Assembly (NCBI GenBank): GCA_020634165.1
Contig: JACKCF010000010.1
Coordinates: 1 to 54,600, forward strand
Direction of reading: 5' to 3'
From: Anaerolineaceae bacterium
GTDB lineage: Bacteria; Chloroflexota; Anaerolineae; Aggregatilineales; Phototrophicaceae
DNA length: 54,600 nucleotides
The notes beneath the pieces are model-generated. The model was not told where the DNA came from and searched no databases. It saw nothing but the letters and a program-made list of their open reading frames with translations. Shown here one piece after another: positions 16,468-26,448 of the stretch. Both the position numbers and the translations under genes were made by a program. The first letter of the stretch is position 1. Each line of letters starts with the position of its first letter.

Positions 16468-18711
16468 ATGGCCGTAACTACGATGAAGATCGCCCTCGCA
16501 GGCAATCCTAACGTTGGCAAAAGCACCATCTTCAATGCTCTGACGGGGTCCAAACAGCACGTTGGCAACTGGCCCGGCAAAACAGTCGAGAAAAAAGAAG
16601 GCCACCTGTTCATTGAAGGGCAGGAGGTTATTGTCGTTGACCTGCCCGGTACATACAGCCTGACAGCCTATTCCATTGAAGAAGTGATCTCACGCGATTT
16701 TATCGTGCATGAGCGCCCTGGCGTGGTGGTCGCAGTCGTGGACGCCGTCAATCTGGAACGAAACCTCTATCTGGTCACACAACTGCTAGAGTTGGAAGTT
16801 CCTGTCATTATTGCGCTCAATATGAGTGACATTGCTCAAAGTCGCGGCCTGACGATTGATACAAGCATATTGTCTGCACAACTGAGTGGCGTACCTGTCA
16901 TCAAGACCATTGGTACCAGCGGCGTGGGTGTCGATGCGCTCAAATCGGCGATTCATCAATTGGCGTCACCTGCGATAAAACAGCCTGTTTCTATTGACTA
17001 TGATCCTGAGCTGGAGCGAGAAATTCAGCTTTTAGAAGTTGAAGTTCGGGCGATTCCCGAATTGGCAGACAAGTATCTGCCGCGTTGGCTCGCCATCAAA
17101 CTTTTAGAAGCGGACGAAGACATTACTGAGCGTCTGTCGCACTACAGCGAGTTGCTAGCGCAGGCAGAACAAGCTGCTGAAAGAATTGAAGCAACGACAG
17201 GCGATGATGCTGAAACACTCATCACGGATGGTCGCTATGGTTTTATCAATACAGTGGTTAGTCAGGCCCTGTATCGTCCTCAGGTAGCGATTGAAACCAC
17301 ATCCGATAAACTCGACCGTATTCTGACCCATAAATATTATGGTATGCCGATTTTCTTGCTGATGATGTGGCTTGTCTTCCAGATGACGGCCAATGTCAGC
17401 GCGCCGCTGTTAGATTGGGTTGATGGCATCATCAGCGGGCCGATTACCCACTGGGTATCGTCTCTCCTGGGATTGGTTGGCTTACAAGGTTCGTGGATAG
17501 CGTCCCTGCTGCTCGATGGTGTGATTCCAGGTGTAGGCGGCGTACTGGTCTTTGTGCCTGTATTGACCACACTTTATCTGGCGATTGGCGCGCTGGAAGA
17601 TAGTGGCTACATGGCACGGGCAGCTTTCGTCATGGACCGCGTGATGCGCGCGATGGGGCTGCATGGCAAGAGCTTCCTGCCGATGCTGGTTGGCTTCGGT
17701 TGTACGGTTCCGGCGGTTTATGCGACCCGAACCCTGGAAAATGAGTCCGACCGCAAACTGACGGGCTTCCTGCTCACTTTTATGAGCTGTGGCGCGCGTT
17801 TACCAGTCTATCTGGTGATTGGTGCCGCTTTCTTTGGCGCACAGTCCGGCAACCTGATTTTTGGCCTGTACATCCTCGGCATTGTGATCGCGCTCTTAAC
17901 AGGCTGGGGACTGAAAAAGACCGTCTATCGCAACAAACCGCCACAGCCTTTTGTTATGGAATTGCCCCCCTATCGTGCGCCGCGTCTGCGCGATGTCTGG
18001 CGTCAAACCTGGGAACGTACCAGCGAGTTCGTGCGCAAAGCAGGAACCGTCATTTTGCTCTCAACGATGGTGATCTGGCTGCTAATGGCGATTCCAGTCA
18101 GGGGCGAAGGTGAGTTTAATAATGTTGCGCCGGAAAACAGCGTTTTTGGTGTCGTTAGCGATGTGATTGCACCCGTGTTTGCTCCGGCTGGTTTTGGCAC
18201 CTGGCAAGCATCGGGTTCATTGATAACCGGTTTCGTCGCGAAAGAAGTGATCGTTGGTACGCTCAGTCAGATTTATGTGGGAGAGGCCGAAACGGCTGAC
18301 GTCGGGATAGAACCAGTACCAACCTTGGCTGAAGATATTGCCTTTGTTGGCACATCCTTTGTCGATACATCCATTTTGACGGCGCAGGAAATTGTCAATA
18401 TTGTGCCGAGGACGCTTAATCTTGTGCCGTTCATCCACATCCCGGAAGCGGACTTCCTGGGTACTGCGGGTGAATCTGAAGACACAACGGCCCTGGAAAC
18501 CGCATTGACCCAGGCTTTCACACCGCTGGCTGCGGCTGCATTCTCCGTCTTCATCTTGCTCTATACACCGTGTATGGCAGTCGTTGCTGCGATGCGTCAG
18601 GAATTTGGCAAGCAGTTTGTTTTCTACCAGATTGCCTATACCTTCGGCGTGGCATGGCTGATGGCCGTGATCGTTTACCAGGGTGGGTTACTCCTGGGAT
18701 TCGGAGGATAG
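16468..18711 (+). CDS. feoB: Ferrous iron transporter FeoB
   Basis: FeoB imports Fe2+ across the cytoplasmic membrane, controlled by an N-terminal G domain. The 747-residue protein has G1 GNPNVGKSTIFNAL (~12-25), G3 DLPGTYSL and G4 NMSD (~120). A helical GDI region follows, then two Gate (nucleoside-recognition-like) membrane blocks from ~285 to the end, with the FeoB core FVPVLTTLYLAIGALEDSGY and GCTVPAVYATRTLE. Several membrane helices are visible. The ~80-residue soluble stretch between late helices (roughly 590-680) is longer than in short FeoB forms. The feoC-like gene starts 4 bp after its stop. Confidence 0.96.
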   Translation: MAVTTMKIALAGNPNVGKSTIFNALTGSKQHVGNWPGKTVEKKEGHLFIEGQEVIVVDLPGTYSLTAYSIEEVISRDFIVHERPGVVVAVVDAVNLERNLYLVTQLLELEVPVIIALNMSDIAQSRGLTIDTSILSAQLSGVPVIKTIGTSGVGVDALKSAIHQLASPAIKQPVSIDYDPELEREIQLLEVEVRAIPELADKYLPRWLAIKLLEADEDITERLSHYSELLAQAEQAAERIEATTGDDAETLITDGRYGFINTVVSQALYRPQVAIETTSDKLDRILTHKYYGMPIFLLMMWLVFQMTANVSAPLLDWVDGIISGPITHWVSSLLGLVGLQGSWIASLLLDGVIPGVGGVLVFVPVLTTLYLAIGALEDSGYMARAAFVMDRVMRAMGLHGKSFLPMLVGFGCTVPAVYATRTLENESDRKLTGFLLTFMSCGARLPVYLVIGAAFFGAQSGNLIFGLYILGIVIALLTGWGLKKTVYRNKPPQPFVMELPPYRAPRLRDVWRQTWERTSEFVRKAGTVILLSTMVIWLLMAIPVRGEGEFNNVAPENSVFGVVSDVIAPVFAPAGFGTWQASGSLITGFVAKEVIVGTLSQIYVGEAETADVGIEPVPTLAEDIAFVGTSFVDTSILTAQEIVNIVPRTLNLVPFIHIPEADFLGTAGESEDTTALETALTQAFTPLAAAAFSVFILLYTPCMAVVAAMRQEFGKQFVFYQIAYTFGVAWLMAVIVYQGGLLLGFGG

Positions 18712-18715
18712 GGCG

Positions 18716-19009
18716 ATGGCCAGTCAACTACGAGAAGTCCTCAATCGTTTTAGTGACCAGTCGGCACCGCTGTCGATTAACCAGATGGCGCACGATATGG
18801 GCCTGGAACCCGGTGTGCTTCACAGCATGATCGATTACTGGGTGCGCAAAGGCAAACTGCGCGAGATCAACAGCAGTGGTCAGGCTTGCACGACCTGTGG
18901 TGTCAAAGGAACCTGCCCGTTTACTGTTGCCTTGCCGCGTTACTATGAATTGGTAACGGATCAGGATAATCCATCCTGCCCGCCCTGTGGCTGCCAACCA
19001 AAAACCTAG
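18716..19009 (+). CDS. FeoC-like winged-helix protein with Cys cluster
   Basis: The 97-residue protein has a winged-helix domain (~1-55; SINQMAHDMGLEPGVLHSMI is the helix-turn-helix-like part). A Cys-rich region follows, CTTCGVKGTCPF and the terminal CPPCGC, six Cys in all, which could ligate an Fe-S cluster as in other FeoC proteins. The ATG at 18716 is chosen over an upstream GTG because GGAGGA inside the feoB end lies seven bases before it. It is last in the fur-feoABC run and its stop overlaps the stop of the convergent dehydrogenase gene by 4 bp. FeoC is thought to protect or regulate FeoB. Confidence 0.87.
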   Translation: MASQLREVLNRFSDQSAPLSINQMAHDMGLEPGVLHSMIDYWVRKGKLREINSSGQACTTCGVKGTCPFTVALPRYYELVTDQDNPSCPPCGCQPKT

Positions 19010-20031
19010 TCGAACGTCAGCATCGCTTTAACGACACCAGTTTCGGGTTTTCTCCAGCTTGCGAACACGTCTACCATTTCTTCTGGGGATGCCATGTGCG
19101 TTATCCAGGGCGCCAGGTTGATTTCACCTTTCCGCAGCGTGTCAATTACCCAATCGAAATCGGCGCGAGTGGCATTGCGGCTGGCGATAAGCGTCAATTC
19201 ATGTGAATGGAAATGCGGGTCGCTGAACGTAATATCCCCTTTGATATGCCCAACCAACACCAGTGAACCACCATGTGCGACATAATCAAATGCGGCGTGC
19301 ATGGAGTTGGCACTGCCTGTGCAGTCAAAGACAGTTGTCGGCAAATCACCATTGTTGATCTGTATTAGTTTTTCAGCGACACCCTCACCAGGTTGCAAGG
19401 ATTTCTCGACGCCAAGGGTTGTTTTGGCAAAATCCAGCCGACCCTGATTGACTTCCATCAAAATGACATCTGCTCCCGCGGCTTTGGCGAAGGCGGCTGT
19501 CGCCAGCCCGATGGGGCCTGTGCCGATAACCAGAGCCGTTTCCCCAGCGGCCAGGCGCGAACGCTGGACGGCATGTGCGCCAATGCACAACATCTCGACC
19601 AGCGCCAGGTGCTCAACTGGAATGCCATCTGCCTTGATGAGCTTATCTACAGGCACGATGAACTGTTCGCGCATACCGCCATCCACATGCACACCCAAAA
19701 CCTGCATATTCGTACAGCAGTTGGTCTTGCCACGACGACAGGCGATACACTTGCCGCAATGCAGATATGGAATCACGCAGCAGATGTCACCGACGTCATA
19801 GCCGACCGCCTCATCCGTTGGACCAATGGCGACGACTTCGACAGCCAGTTCATGGCCCATAATGCGGGGATAGGTGAAGAAGTTCTGGTTGCCTCCGAAA
19901 GCGTGTAAATCCGTGCCGCAGATACCAACGCGCTTAACGCGAACCAGCACTTCGTTTTGGCCAGGTTCGGCAGGTTCGGCTACTTCAATAAGTTGCAGAT
20001 GCCCAGGTTGTTCAAGAATAATGGCTTTCAC
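19006..20031 (-). CDS. Zinc-dependent medium-chain alcohol/polyol dehydrogenase
   Basis: This 341-residue MDR-family enzyme has the catalytic zinc ligands in VGICGTDLHAF (Cys ~38) and MGHELAVE (His, Glu). The structural zinc loop CGKCIACRRGKTNC has four Cys. The Rossmann motif is VIGTGPIGLATAAFAK, followed by an acidic residue (MEVNQGR) that suggests NAD rather than NADP. It resembles sorbitol/threonine/galactonate-type dehydrogenases. The substrate is not identifiable and no pathway neighbour helps. Confidence 0.9.
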   Translation of the reverse strand: MKAIILEQPGHLQLIEVAEPAEPGQNEVLVRVKRVGICGTDLHAFGGNQNFFTYPRIMGHELAVEVVAIGPTDEAVGYDVGDICCVIPYLHCGKCIACRRGKTNCCTNMQVLGVHVDGGMREQFIVPVDKLIKADGIPVEHLALVEMLCIGAHAVQRSRLAAGETALVIGTGPIGLATAAFAKAAGADVILMEVNQGRLDFAKTTLGVEKSLQPGEGVAEKLIQINNGDLPTTVFDCTGSANSMHAAFDYVAHGGSLVLVGHIKGDITFSDPHFHSHELTLIASRNATRADFDWVIDTLRKGEINLAPWITHMASPEEMVDVFASWRKPETGVVKAMLTFD

Positions 20032-20109
20032 AGGCTATGCTCCGAATAAGCGAAATAATTGCCCTGACTATAGCGCCACAGCGCATGCCTGACAAAACCA
20101 ATGTATGAG

Positions 20110-21108
20110 CTAAATAGTTTCGTTACGCAGGCTGCTGACAATATGCTGGAAGTCGGCTTGTAATGCCTCATTGGTTTCGCTGGCGAGGATACTTTCCAGA
20201 ATTGCATCTGCGCGCGCATGGCGAATCCAAGAGAGGCACATGACGGTACGCCGCCGAATAGCCGCCATGCGATCTTGTGCGGTAATTTCCAGCATATCGA
20301 GCACTGCATCCGTACAGTCGATATTGGCCAGGTCGATGAACATGCGGTTGGTGGACTGGTTCATGCCTTGCAACAACGCCAGCCGATGGTCGTATTCGTG
20401 TGCCAGGATACGCTCGATGATTAATGGCAGGGCTGCTTCGCCATAGACCTCAACATAACTTTGGGCAGCGGCATCGAGCACATCGGGATCATCATCATAG
20501 AGCGCATTTTTCACAATGGGGATCGTCGGCGCTGTATTATTCTCGCCCAGGGTTTCTAGCACCTTTACACGGACCTCCGGGTCCTGCGCCCGCATGGCCT
20601 GTTCCAACAGGGGTACTGCATCAGCATCACTCCGACGACGCAGGGCCACTGCCACCGCCATAAATACAAAGTCTTCCGTTTCTTCGATGAGTGACTCAGT
20701 CGCGATCTGGTAAGCATTATAGGTCCCGACCTCGCACAGCGCATAAATGGCTGCTTCGCGCACACGTGGGTCTGGATCGTGGGCAGCTAATTGGAGCAGT
20801 GGCTCGGCTGCGAACCAACTGAACGTGTATAACCTGCGCGCGACACTGGCTCGCGTCGCTGGGTTGCCTTGCCGCAGTTGTCGCTCCATGATGAGGCGTG
20901 CATCGCGATCCCCGCGCTTAGATAGCAGTGTGGCTCCATGATAGCGAATCAGCAGGTCGTCACTTTTGAGCATTTCCTCTGCGGCTGCCAGGGAAATCGC
21001 TTCAGGTGGCAGGTTGAGCAGCATGGTCGCCAGTCGCCTGGGCGAGAGCTTCCAGCCAGTGCGGGGCTTATTTGAGAGGGCCGGTTCACGACCTGTAAAG
21101 AGGGTCAT
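20110..21108 (-). CDS. HEAT-repeat protein
   Basis: The 332-residue protein is built almost wholly of helical pairs of the HEAT/PBS-lyase type. Repeated units contain phrases such as DPDPRVREAAIYALCEVG, AQDPEVRVKVLETLGE and YDDDPDVLDAAAQSYVE, each ~30 residues, giving perhaps eight repeats. There is no signal peptide or membrane helix, so it is cytoplasmic. It starts 12 bp after the stop of the Hsp70-like gene and is very likely co-transcribed with it. HEAT repeats are protein-binding scaffolds, so a role as a partner or client adaptor for that Hsp70 is plausible but inferred. Confidence 0.85.
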   Translation of the reverse strand: MTLFTGREPALSNKPRTGWKLSPRRLATMLLNLPPEAISLAAAEEMLKSDDLLIRYHGATLLSKRGDRDARLIMERQLRQGNPATRASVARRLYTFSWFAAEPLLQLAAHDPDPRVREAAIYALCEVGTYNAYQIATESLIEETEDFVFMAVAVALRRRSDADAVPLLEQAMRAQDPEVRVKVLETLGENNTAPTIPIVKNALYDDDPDVLDAAAQSYVEVYGEAALPLIIERILAHEYDHRLALLQGMNQSTNRMFIDLANIDCTDAVLDMLEITAQDRMAAIRRRTVMCLSWIRHARADAILESILASETNEALQADFQHIVSSLRNETI

Positions 21109-21120
21109 TGATTTTCCTTT

Positions 21121-22632
21121 TTAGCGGATGGTAGCCAACACAGCATCTTTCACCAGCGTACGACGCTTCTGTAAATCAGTCAGCGTGACGTGCAGCCGCC
21201 GATTGGCATCAACCGTGAATTCAGCTCGCACACGATCAATGTCGGGATGACCAGGTGGGTCTAACGGAATCTGCAACGGCGTTTCGGCATTCAAAGGGGT
21301 GATGCTAATCGAAACATCATCACCTTGTGCCACAAATATGGTCTCACCATTTTCCTGTATAACTTCAATGGTTTCCGCACGTTCTGGATCAATCTCGCTG
21401 ATGATAATTTCCAGTGCTTGCTGATCGTCATGTGCAGCCCGTAGCACCACCTCAACGGGCTTATCCAGCGGAATCGTTGTGCCCATTGGTAAAAACTCAT
21501 CATATTGATGTGTGCCCTCATCGAGATATCGCAGCCCATAACTGTGAATCAGATAGTCGTTCAGGCCACCGCCTTCCGTTAACAGCAGCGCTCCTTCCGC
21601 AACTGCCGTAAACGGCTTATCCGCGTGAACTCGTTCCTCACCATAATATTCCTTCAGCACATCCTGAACAGCAGGCATCAGGCTCATGCCACCGACCAGC
21701 AGCACATGGTGTATATCCTCTTTGAAGATGCCATTCTGGCGGGCGGTGTGCATGACCTTGTCGATGACGCGACGAATAGCGGTAAAAAAACCGTGCTCTT
21801 CCAGCAGTTCTCGCAGGTCCTGCCGAGTTAATGTGATGGTTTGGCCCCCGAATTGAATTATGGCCTGTTGCTCGTCGGAAAGTGCGATTTTTGCGCGTTC
21901 ACAAACCTGTAGGAGCTGCCCATCATTGCTGAATCCATACTTATTGCTGAGCTTTTCTGCAAGCCAGTGGTCAATATCGCTCCCACCCAGGATACGACCC
22001 GCCTTCGCAATGACCCGCGCGGAGGCATTTTCGCTGCCGCCATGTAGCAGACGCCCCAGAAAACCACCTGTGTTCTCGCGATGTTCAGGCAGCTTCACCA
22101 GGCTCAGATCGAGCGTGCCGCCGCCAAAATCGAAGACCATCACCGTCGCACCTGGGCTTTTGATAGCATAGCCCAAAGCCGCTGCGGTGCTCTCGTCTAC
22201 GATACGAACTTTTTCTGGTGGAATGTCATCGAAGATGGCATACAGCCACTCAACATATTCCTGGAATGCGGTGACAGGGACAGACATTGCCAGCATGTCG
22301 ATTTGCTTGGGGAGGGCCGTAATGACCGTTTTCAGGAAATGCGTGCCGATATCACGCGCATGCCAGAGCTTGCCATCCAGGGGGCGTGGTTGTGGTGGCG
22401 GTGTAGCCAGAATCCCACGCTTGAAATCACGGAATAATCGCTCGTCACTATCCAAGGAAAGTGCCTCATGGCCAACTGTTGCCCGCCCATCTTCGTGGAT
22501 GTAAACCAATGAAGGAATCGTCTGCATGTCAGGGTCGGTGAGCATGTCCAGCGGAAGAATCCTCGTCTGGCCATCGGATTCGCGTAGCGCAACAAGGCTG
22601 TTAGTTGTGCCAAAGTCGAGGGCGAGCTTCAT
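21121..22632 (-). CDS. Hsp70-family protein lacking the C-terminal lid
   Basis: The ATPase domain (~1-355) is complete: ALDFGTTNSLVAL (phosphate 1), RIVDESTAAALGYAI (connect 1), VFDFGGGTLDLSLV (phosphate 2) and VLLVGGMSLMPAVQDVL (adenosine). A short beta-rich region (~370-500) resembles the substrate-binding beta domain and ends in KRRTLVKDAVLATIR. With 503 residues it is ~100-130 shorter than DnaK and lacks the helical lid. No DnaJ or GrpE gene is beside it. The pair with a HEAT-repeat gene suggests a specialised chaperone rather than the housekeeping DnaK. Confidence 0.88.
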   Translation of the reverse strand: MKLALDFGTTNSLVALRESDGQTRILPLDMLTDPDMQTIPSLVYIHEDGRATVGHEALSLDSDERLFRDFKRGILATPPPQPRPLDGKLWHARDIGTHFLKTVITALPKQIDMLAMSVPVTAFQEYVEWLYAIFDDIPPEKVRIVDESTAAALGYAIKSPGATVMVFDFGGGTLDLSLVKLPEHRENTGGFLGRLLHGGSENASARVIAKAGRILGGSDIDHWLAEKLSNKYGFSNDGQLLQVCERAKIALSDEQQAIIQFGGQTITLTRQDLRELLEEHGFFTAIRRVIDKVMHTARQNGIFKEDIHHVLLVGGMSLMPAVQDVLKEYYGEERVHADKPFTAVAEGALLLTEGGGLNDYLIHSYGLRYLDEGTHQYDEFLPMGTTIPLDKPVEVVLRAAHDDQQALEIIISEIDPERAETIEVIQENGETIFVAQGDDVSISITPLNAETPLQIPLDPPGHPDIDRVRAEFTVDANRRLHVTLTDLQKRRTLVKDAVLATIR

Positions 22633-22718
22633 CGTTTGTCTTTCTCATGACACGGATTGAGTGTGCCCTAATGATAATCCAGACTATGGCTGGCGGAGAT
22701 AAACATTGCGCCGGAAAC

Positions 22719-22748
22719 AAAAAAGCCCTGGTTTTTGGCCAGGGCTTT
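22719..22748 (-). terminator. Intrinsic terminator after the putA-like gene
   Basis: AAAGCCCTGG (22722-22731) is the exact inverse of CCAGGGCTTT (22739-22748). On the minus strand the hairpin is followed by a T6 run (22719-22724). Confidence 0.85.
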
Positions 22749-22763
22749 GGAACATGGGAGAAC

Positions 22764-25700
22764 TTAATCTGTTAGGAGATTGCCGTAGCGATGCGTTGTC
22801 TGGCTGATAGCCTGCTCGAGCATGTAGTGCCTCAGTTCGATTCGACCATTGGAAACCACAGGCGCCTCAATCAGTGGAACATGGGCTTCGATAGCGGCCA
22901 GGCGTATAGCAGGTGATACATCACCCAGGATACGCAGGCGCTGCCAGTAGCGGTAATGCTCATCCCGCAGAGAGGCGATCAACGCTTCGTCTGTTTCCTC
23001 AACAACTGTCACATAGATGACCTGGCTCACATCTACAGGCAGTTTGGTCCCGGGTTTTAGGCTTACCCGCAGGGGAACACCACAAACGTTCGAGGCCAGC
23101 ACAATGCGTTCAAAGTCGATGGATGGCATACTGTCATCAACGCGCAGAATCATGCGTTTGATGCGCTTGTAACGGAAAACATTAGATTCACCCAGAACCT
23201 GGCTCGGATCGTGATCGACGCTGAAGTGTGTCTTCCATGCCTGCTGATAAGAGTCGCGGGCTGCCTTGAGGAGTGCCTCATCATTGGCAGCTTTGTCATG
23301 CCAGCGTCCCAGGCTGAATGTGTAGTTCGGGCCACCTGCCTTAGCATAGCCAAATGCAGAGCGCTTCCAGCCGCCGAACGGCTGCCGCTGCACAATCGCA
23401 CCCGTTGTCACACGGTTGACGTAGGCATTCCCGGCATGGATGGCCTCGCGCCACTTCGCAATTTCGCGATCATCCAGCGATTGCAATCCGCTCGTCAGGC
23501 CGTAATCGGCAGCATTGGCCAGTTGAATCGCGTGATCGAGATCATTAGCGCGCATCAGCCCCAGGACAGGGCCAAAGCACTCAGTCAGATGGAAAAAGGA
23601 CTCTGGCTTGACGCCCAGCTTGATCCCTGGTGACCATAAATTGGGATTGCCATCAACCATCTGAGGTTCTAACAGCCAGCTTTCGCCAGGTTCGAGTTGG
23701 GTCAGGGCACGCTTGAGCTTGGCTTCTGGTTCGTGGATGACGGGCGACATCACATTGCAAAGCACATGCGATGGCCCCACCGCGAGGCTCTCGGCGGCAT
23801 CCTTAAGCTGGCTCAGGAAGCTGGGGCTGTCGTATACCTCTGCTTCCAGGATGCCAAGGCTAGCTGCCGAGCACTTCTGTCCGGCGTGACCAAATGCTGA
23901 TTTCACCAGGTCCTTTACAGCCTGGTCGCGGTCGGCCATGGCTGTGATGATCATCGAATTCTTGCCGCTGGTCTCCGCAAAGAGGCGCATCTCTGGCTTC
24001 CATCCCAGGAACATACGCGCAGTCTCGTAAGCGCCTGTCAGAATCACACCATCAACGCGATCATCTGTCACCAGCGCCTTACCGACTTCATCATCTGTTG
24101 TCAGTACAAATTGCAGCACATCACGTGGAACACCAGCATCCCAGAAGGCATTGACGATCAGCCAACCGAGCAGCACGGCTTCCGGTGCTGGTTTGAACAG
24201 AACCGTATTGCCTGCCATGAGGGCTGCCAAGGTGCCCCCGGCTGGAATGGCCAATGGGAAGTTCCAGGGCGGCGTGATGAGTACCACCCCTAATGGGTCG
24301 AATGTGACATTATCCAGTTCGCCGGTGGGGTCATCAAACGTGCGCGCATAATAATTGGCGAAGTCAATCGCCTCGGAGACTTCCGGGTCGGCCTGCTCAA
24401 CCGTTTTGCCACCCTCCAACACCATCGCCCCAATAAGGTCGCCGCGCCGTGCTGACAGGACATCCGCACAGTGCACTAATAGTTCCTTGCGTTCATCTTT
24501 ATTAAGCGCTTGCCAGTCCGACTTGGCTGTAACAGCCGTGTTGAGTGCTGCGTCAATATGGTCTGGCCGTGCCAGTGCATAACGATAAATCGCCTTGCCA
24601 GGATGCGATGGACTGTGACCCTCTGCCTGTGTATCAACCTGAACGAATTCCCCGCTTATTTGCAGCGGAATATCGTTGATGGCCTTCTCTTGCCAGCGGG
24701 CGACGGCTTCCGCCACCCATTTCTGATTTTGCCTCAGGGAAAAATCTGTGTCCGGTACATTATCAAAGGGTGCATTCAGGTCAAATTCGATTTCTTCAGT
24801 CGAACGATCTTGCTGGCGATTGGGCACATCAGCGACCGAGTTCATGGCGTCGACTGCATTCAGGAAACGGTCACGCTGAGCATTCCATGCGGGTGTTCCT
24901 GGTTCCAGATCAAACAGATCATGCAGGAAGTTTTCCTCGGCAGTATTCTCATCCAAGCGCCGCACCAGATAGGCAATCGCACTATGAAAGTCTGATCGTT
25001 TGACTACCGGGGCATATAGCAGCAGCCCACGTGCCCGATCCTGTACGGCCCGTGCCTGATGATTGGCCATGCCTTCCAGCATTTCAAACTCGACCTCGCC
25101 ATAAAGGTCGTAGGCTTCCCGTAACAGGATGCCATAACTCACATCAAACAGGTTATGGCTGGCAATACCGAGATTGACTGCTTTGGCGCGTTGAGGATCG
25201 CAGCCGTAAGTTACCATCCGCTTAAAGTTGGCATCGACTTCATGCTTGGACAGATAGGGCGCTTGTGGCCATCCGTGGTTCGCCGCCTCGACTTTTTCCA
25301 TTGCCAGGTTCGCACCTTTGACGATCCTCAGCTTGATGGGAGCGCCACCGTCAGCCACCCGCTGCTGTGCCCATGCCGTCAGATCACGCTGGACTTGTGA
25401 GGAATCAGGCAAATAGGCTTGTAATACAATTCCTGCGCGATAGTTTTTGAATTCGGCTTCATCAAGCACCTGCGTAAAGGCAGCGACGGTCAGATGCAGA
25501 TCGCGATATTCTTCCATATCCAGATTGACGAACTTGGGTGTTGTTGTGCCATCGGGCTGCTGGAAGGGGTGCTTCATCGCTTGTCGATACAGCTTGCGCA
25601 GGCGTTCCTTAATTTCCTCAACCGTGTGATTAAAAGCGACCAGATGAATCTGGCTGAAGATTGACGAAATCTTGACCGAGATATACTCAATTTCCGGTTT

Positions 25701-26246
25701 TGCCAACAGGTCCAGATACGCATCCAATCGTTTTTTGGCTTCACCTTCGCCGAGGATAGCTTCGCCCAACTGGTTGACGTTGATGCGCGTGCCCATCGCC
25801 CGCCGCTTGGCCAGATAAGATGTGAACTTGCCTTGTTCGCTTGGCAAGATGACGGCTTTGGTCTCTTGCCTGAGTTTAGAAACGATGAACGGCACAACGA
25901 CTGTAGGAGCTAATTGACTGAGGAAATTACCCAGGCTGAGTGCGAGTTGCTCCCACACTTGTAGATATTCCGGATTGCCGTATTTGTCCACCAGATAGCG
26001 AATCTGATCCGCAACCCTGCCAGCATTTTCGCTGCGGAACGCCTGATCGAGCATCAGCATGGTGACTTTTTTGCCATCCTTGTCATGCATCATGCCCGCG
26101 ATTTTGTTCGCCTGTTGGCGTTCTGGTTCGGTTTGGTCGTGCTTGGCTGTAGCTAAGAGCTGTTCAGCGAGTGCAACAGCATCTTTTGCGAGTTGGTCGT
26201 TCATGGTCTGCCGTTCCACTGTTTCAGTATGCGTAGTAAAGCTCAT
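22764..26246 (-). CDS. putA: Bifunctional proline dehydrogenase / L-glutamate gamma-semialdehyde dehydrogenase (PutA type)
   Basis: The enzyme oxidises proline to glutamate in two steps: FAD-linked proline dehydrogenase, then NAD-linked P5C dehydrogenase. Residues ~100-450 form the PRODH barrel, with SVKISSIFSQ and LRIVKGANLAMEKVEA. Residues ~510-990 form the ALDH domain, with ITPPWNFPLAIPAGG, FAETSGKNSMII (general-base Glu) and GHAGQKCSAASL (nucleophile Cys). A C-terminal extension (~1000-1160) follows. There is no N-terminal ribbon-helix-helix, so it does not act as a repressor like the E. coli protein. The start is supported by AAGAAAGG ten bases upstream. A TATAAT lies on the minus strand at 26364-26369, a possible -10. 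Confidence 0.93.
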   Translation of the reverse strand: MSFTTHTETVERQTMNDQLAKDAVALAEQLLATAKHDQTEPERQQANKIAGMMHDKDGKKVTMLMLDQAFRSENAGRVADQIRYLVDKYGNPEYLQVWEQLALSLGNFLSQLAPTVVVPFIVSKLRQETKAVILPSEQGKFTSYLAKRRAMGTRINVNQLGEAILGEGEAKKRLDAYLDLLAKPEIEYISVKISSIFSQIHLVAFNHTVEEIKERLRKLYRQAMKHPFQQPDGTTTPKFVNLDMEEYRDLHLTVAAFTQVLDEAEFKNYRAGIVLQAYLPDSSQVQRDLTAWAQQRVADGGAPIKLRIVKGANLAMEKVEAANHGWPQAPYLSKHEVDANFKRMVTYGCDPQRAKAVNLGIASHNLFDVSYGILLREAYDLYGEVEFEMLEGMANHQARAVQDRARGLLLYAPVVKRSDFHSAIAYLVRRLDENTAEENFLHDLFDLEPGTPAWNAQRDRFLNAVDAMNSVADVPNRQQDRSTEEIEFDLNAPFDNVPDTDFSLRQNQKWVAEAVARWQEKAINDIPLQISGEFVQVDTQAEGHSPSHPGKAIYRYALARPDHIDAALNTAVTAKSDWQALNKDERKELLVHCADVLSARRGDLIGAMVLEGGKTVEQADPEVSEAIDFANYYARTFDDPTGELDNVTFDPLGVVLITPPWNFPLAIPAGGTLAALMAGNTVLFKPAPEAVLLGWLIVNAFWDAGVPRDVLQFVLTTDDEVGKALVTDDRVDGVILTGAYETARMFLGWKPEMRLFAETSGKNSMIITAMADRDQAVKDLVKSAFGHAGQKCSAASLGILEAEVYDSPSFLSQLKDAAESLAVGPSHVLCNVMSPVIHEPEAKLKRALTQLEPGESWLLEPQMVDGNPNLWSPGIKLGVKPESFFHLTECFGPVLGLMRANDLDHAIQLANAADYGLTSGLQSLDDREIAKWREAIHAGNAYVNRVTTGAIVQRQPFGGWKRSAFGYAKAGGPNYTFSLGRWHDKAANDEALLKAARDSYQQAWKTHFSVDHDPSQVLGESNVFRYKRIKRMILRVDDSMPSIDFERIVLASNVCGVPLRVSLKPGTKLPVDVSQVIYVTVVEETDEALIASLRDEHYRYWQRLRILGDVSPAIRLAAIEAHVPLIEAPVVSNGRIELRHYMLEQAISQTTHRYGNLLTD

Positions 26247-26448
26247 CTAAATGAAACCTTTCTTAAAATATTCCAAGAAAGAACGTTTTTATAGTTCCAC
26301 CAGTTATTGAACACCGATGCGTTCAGCGCCAAACTGGCAGATAGTATCTATGATTTAGTATAAATTATATAGGCGAGAAGCATATTTAATTGAGTGATTT
26401 GTACAAATGGACCTATTATTACCACGAAAATTGGGTTGTTAAGTAAAT

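Noticed and set aside
20110..21108. Tandem DNA repeats or a CRISPR-like array in the HEAT-repeat gene
   Set aside because: The repeats are at protein level only and diverge at DNA level; no regular spacer structure was seen anywhere in the window.
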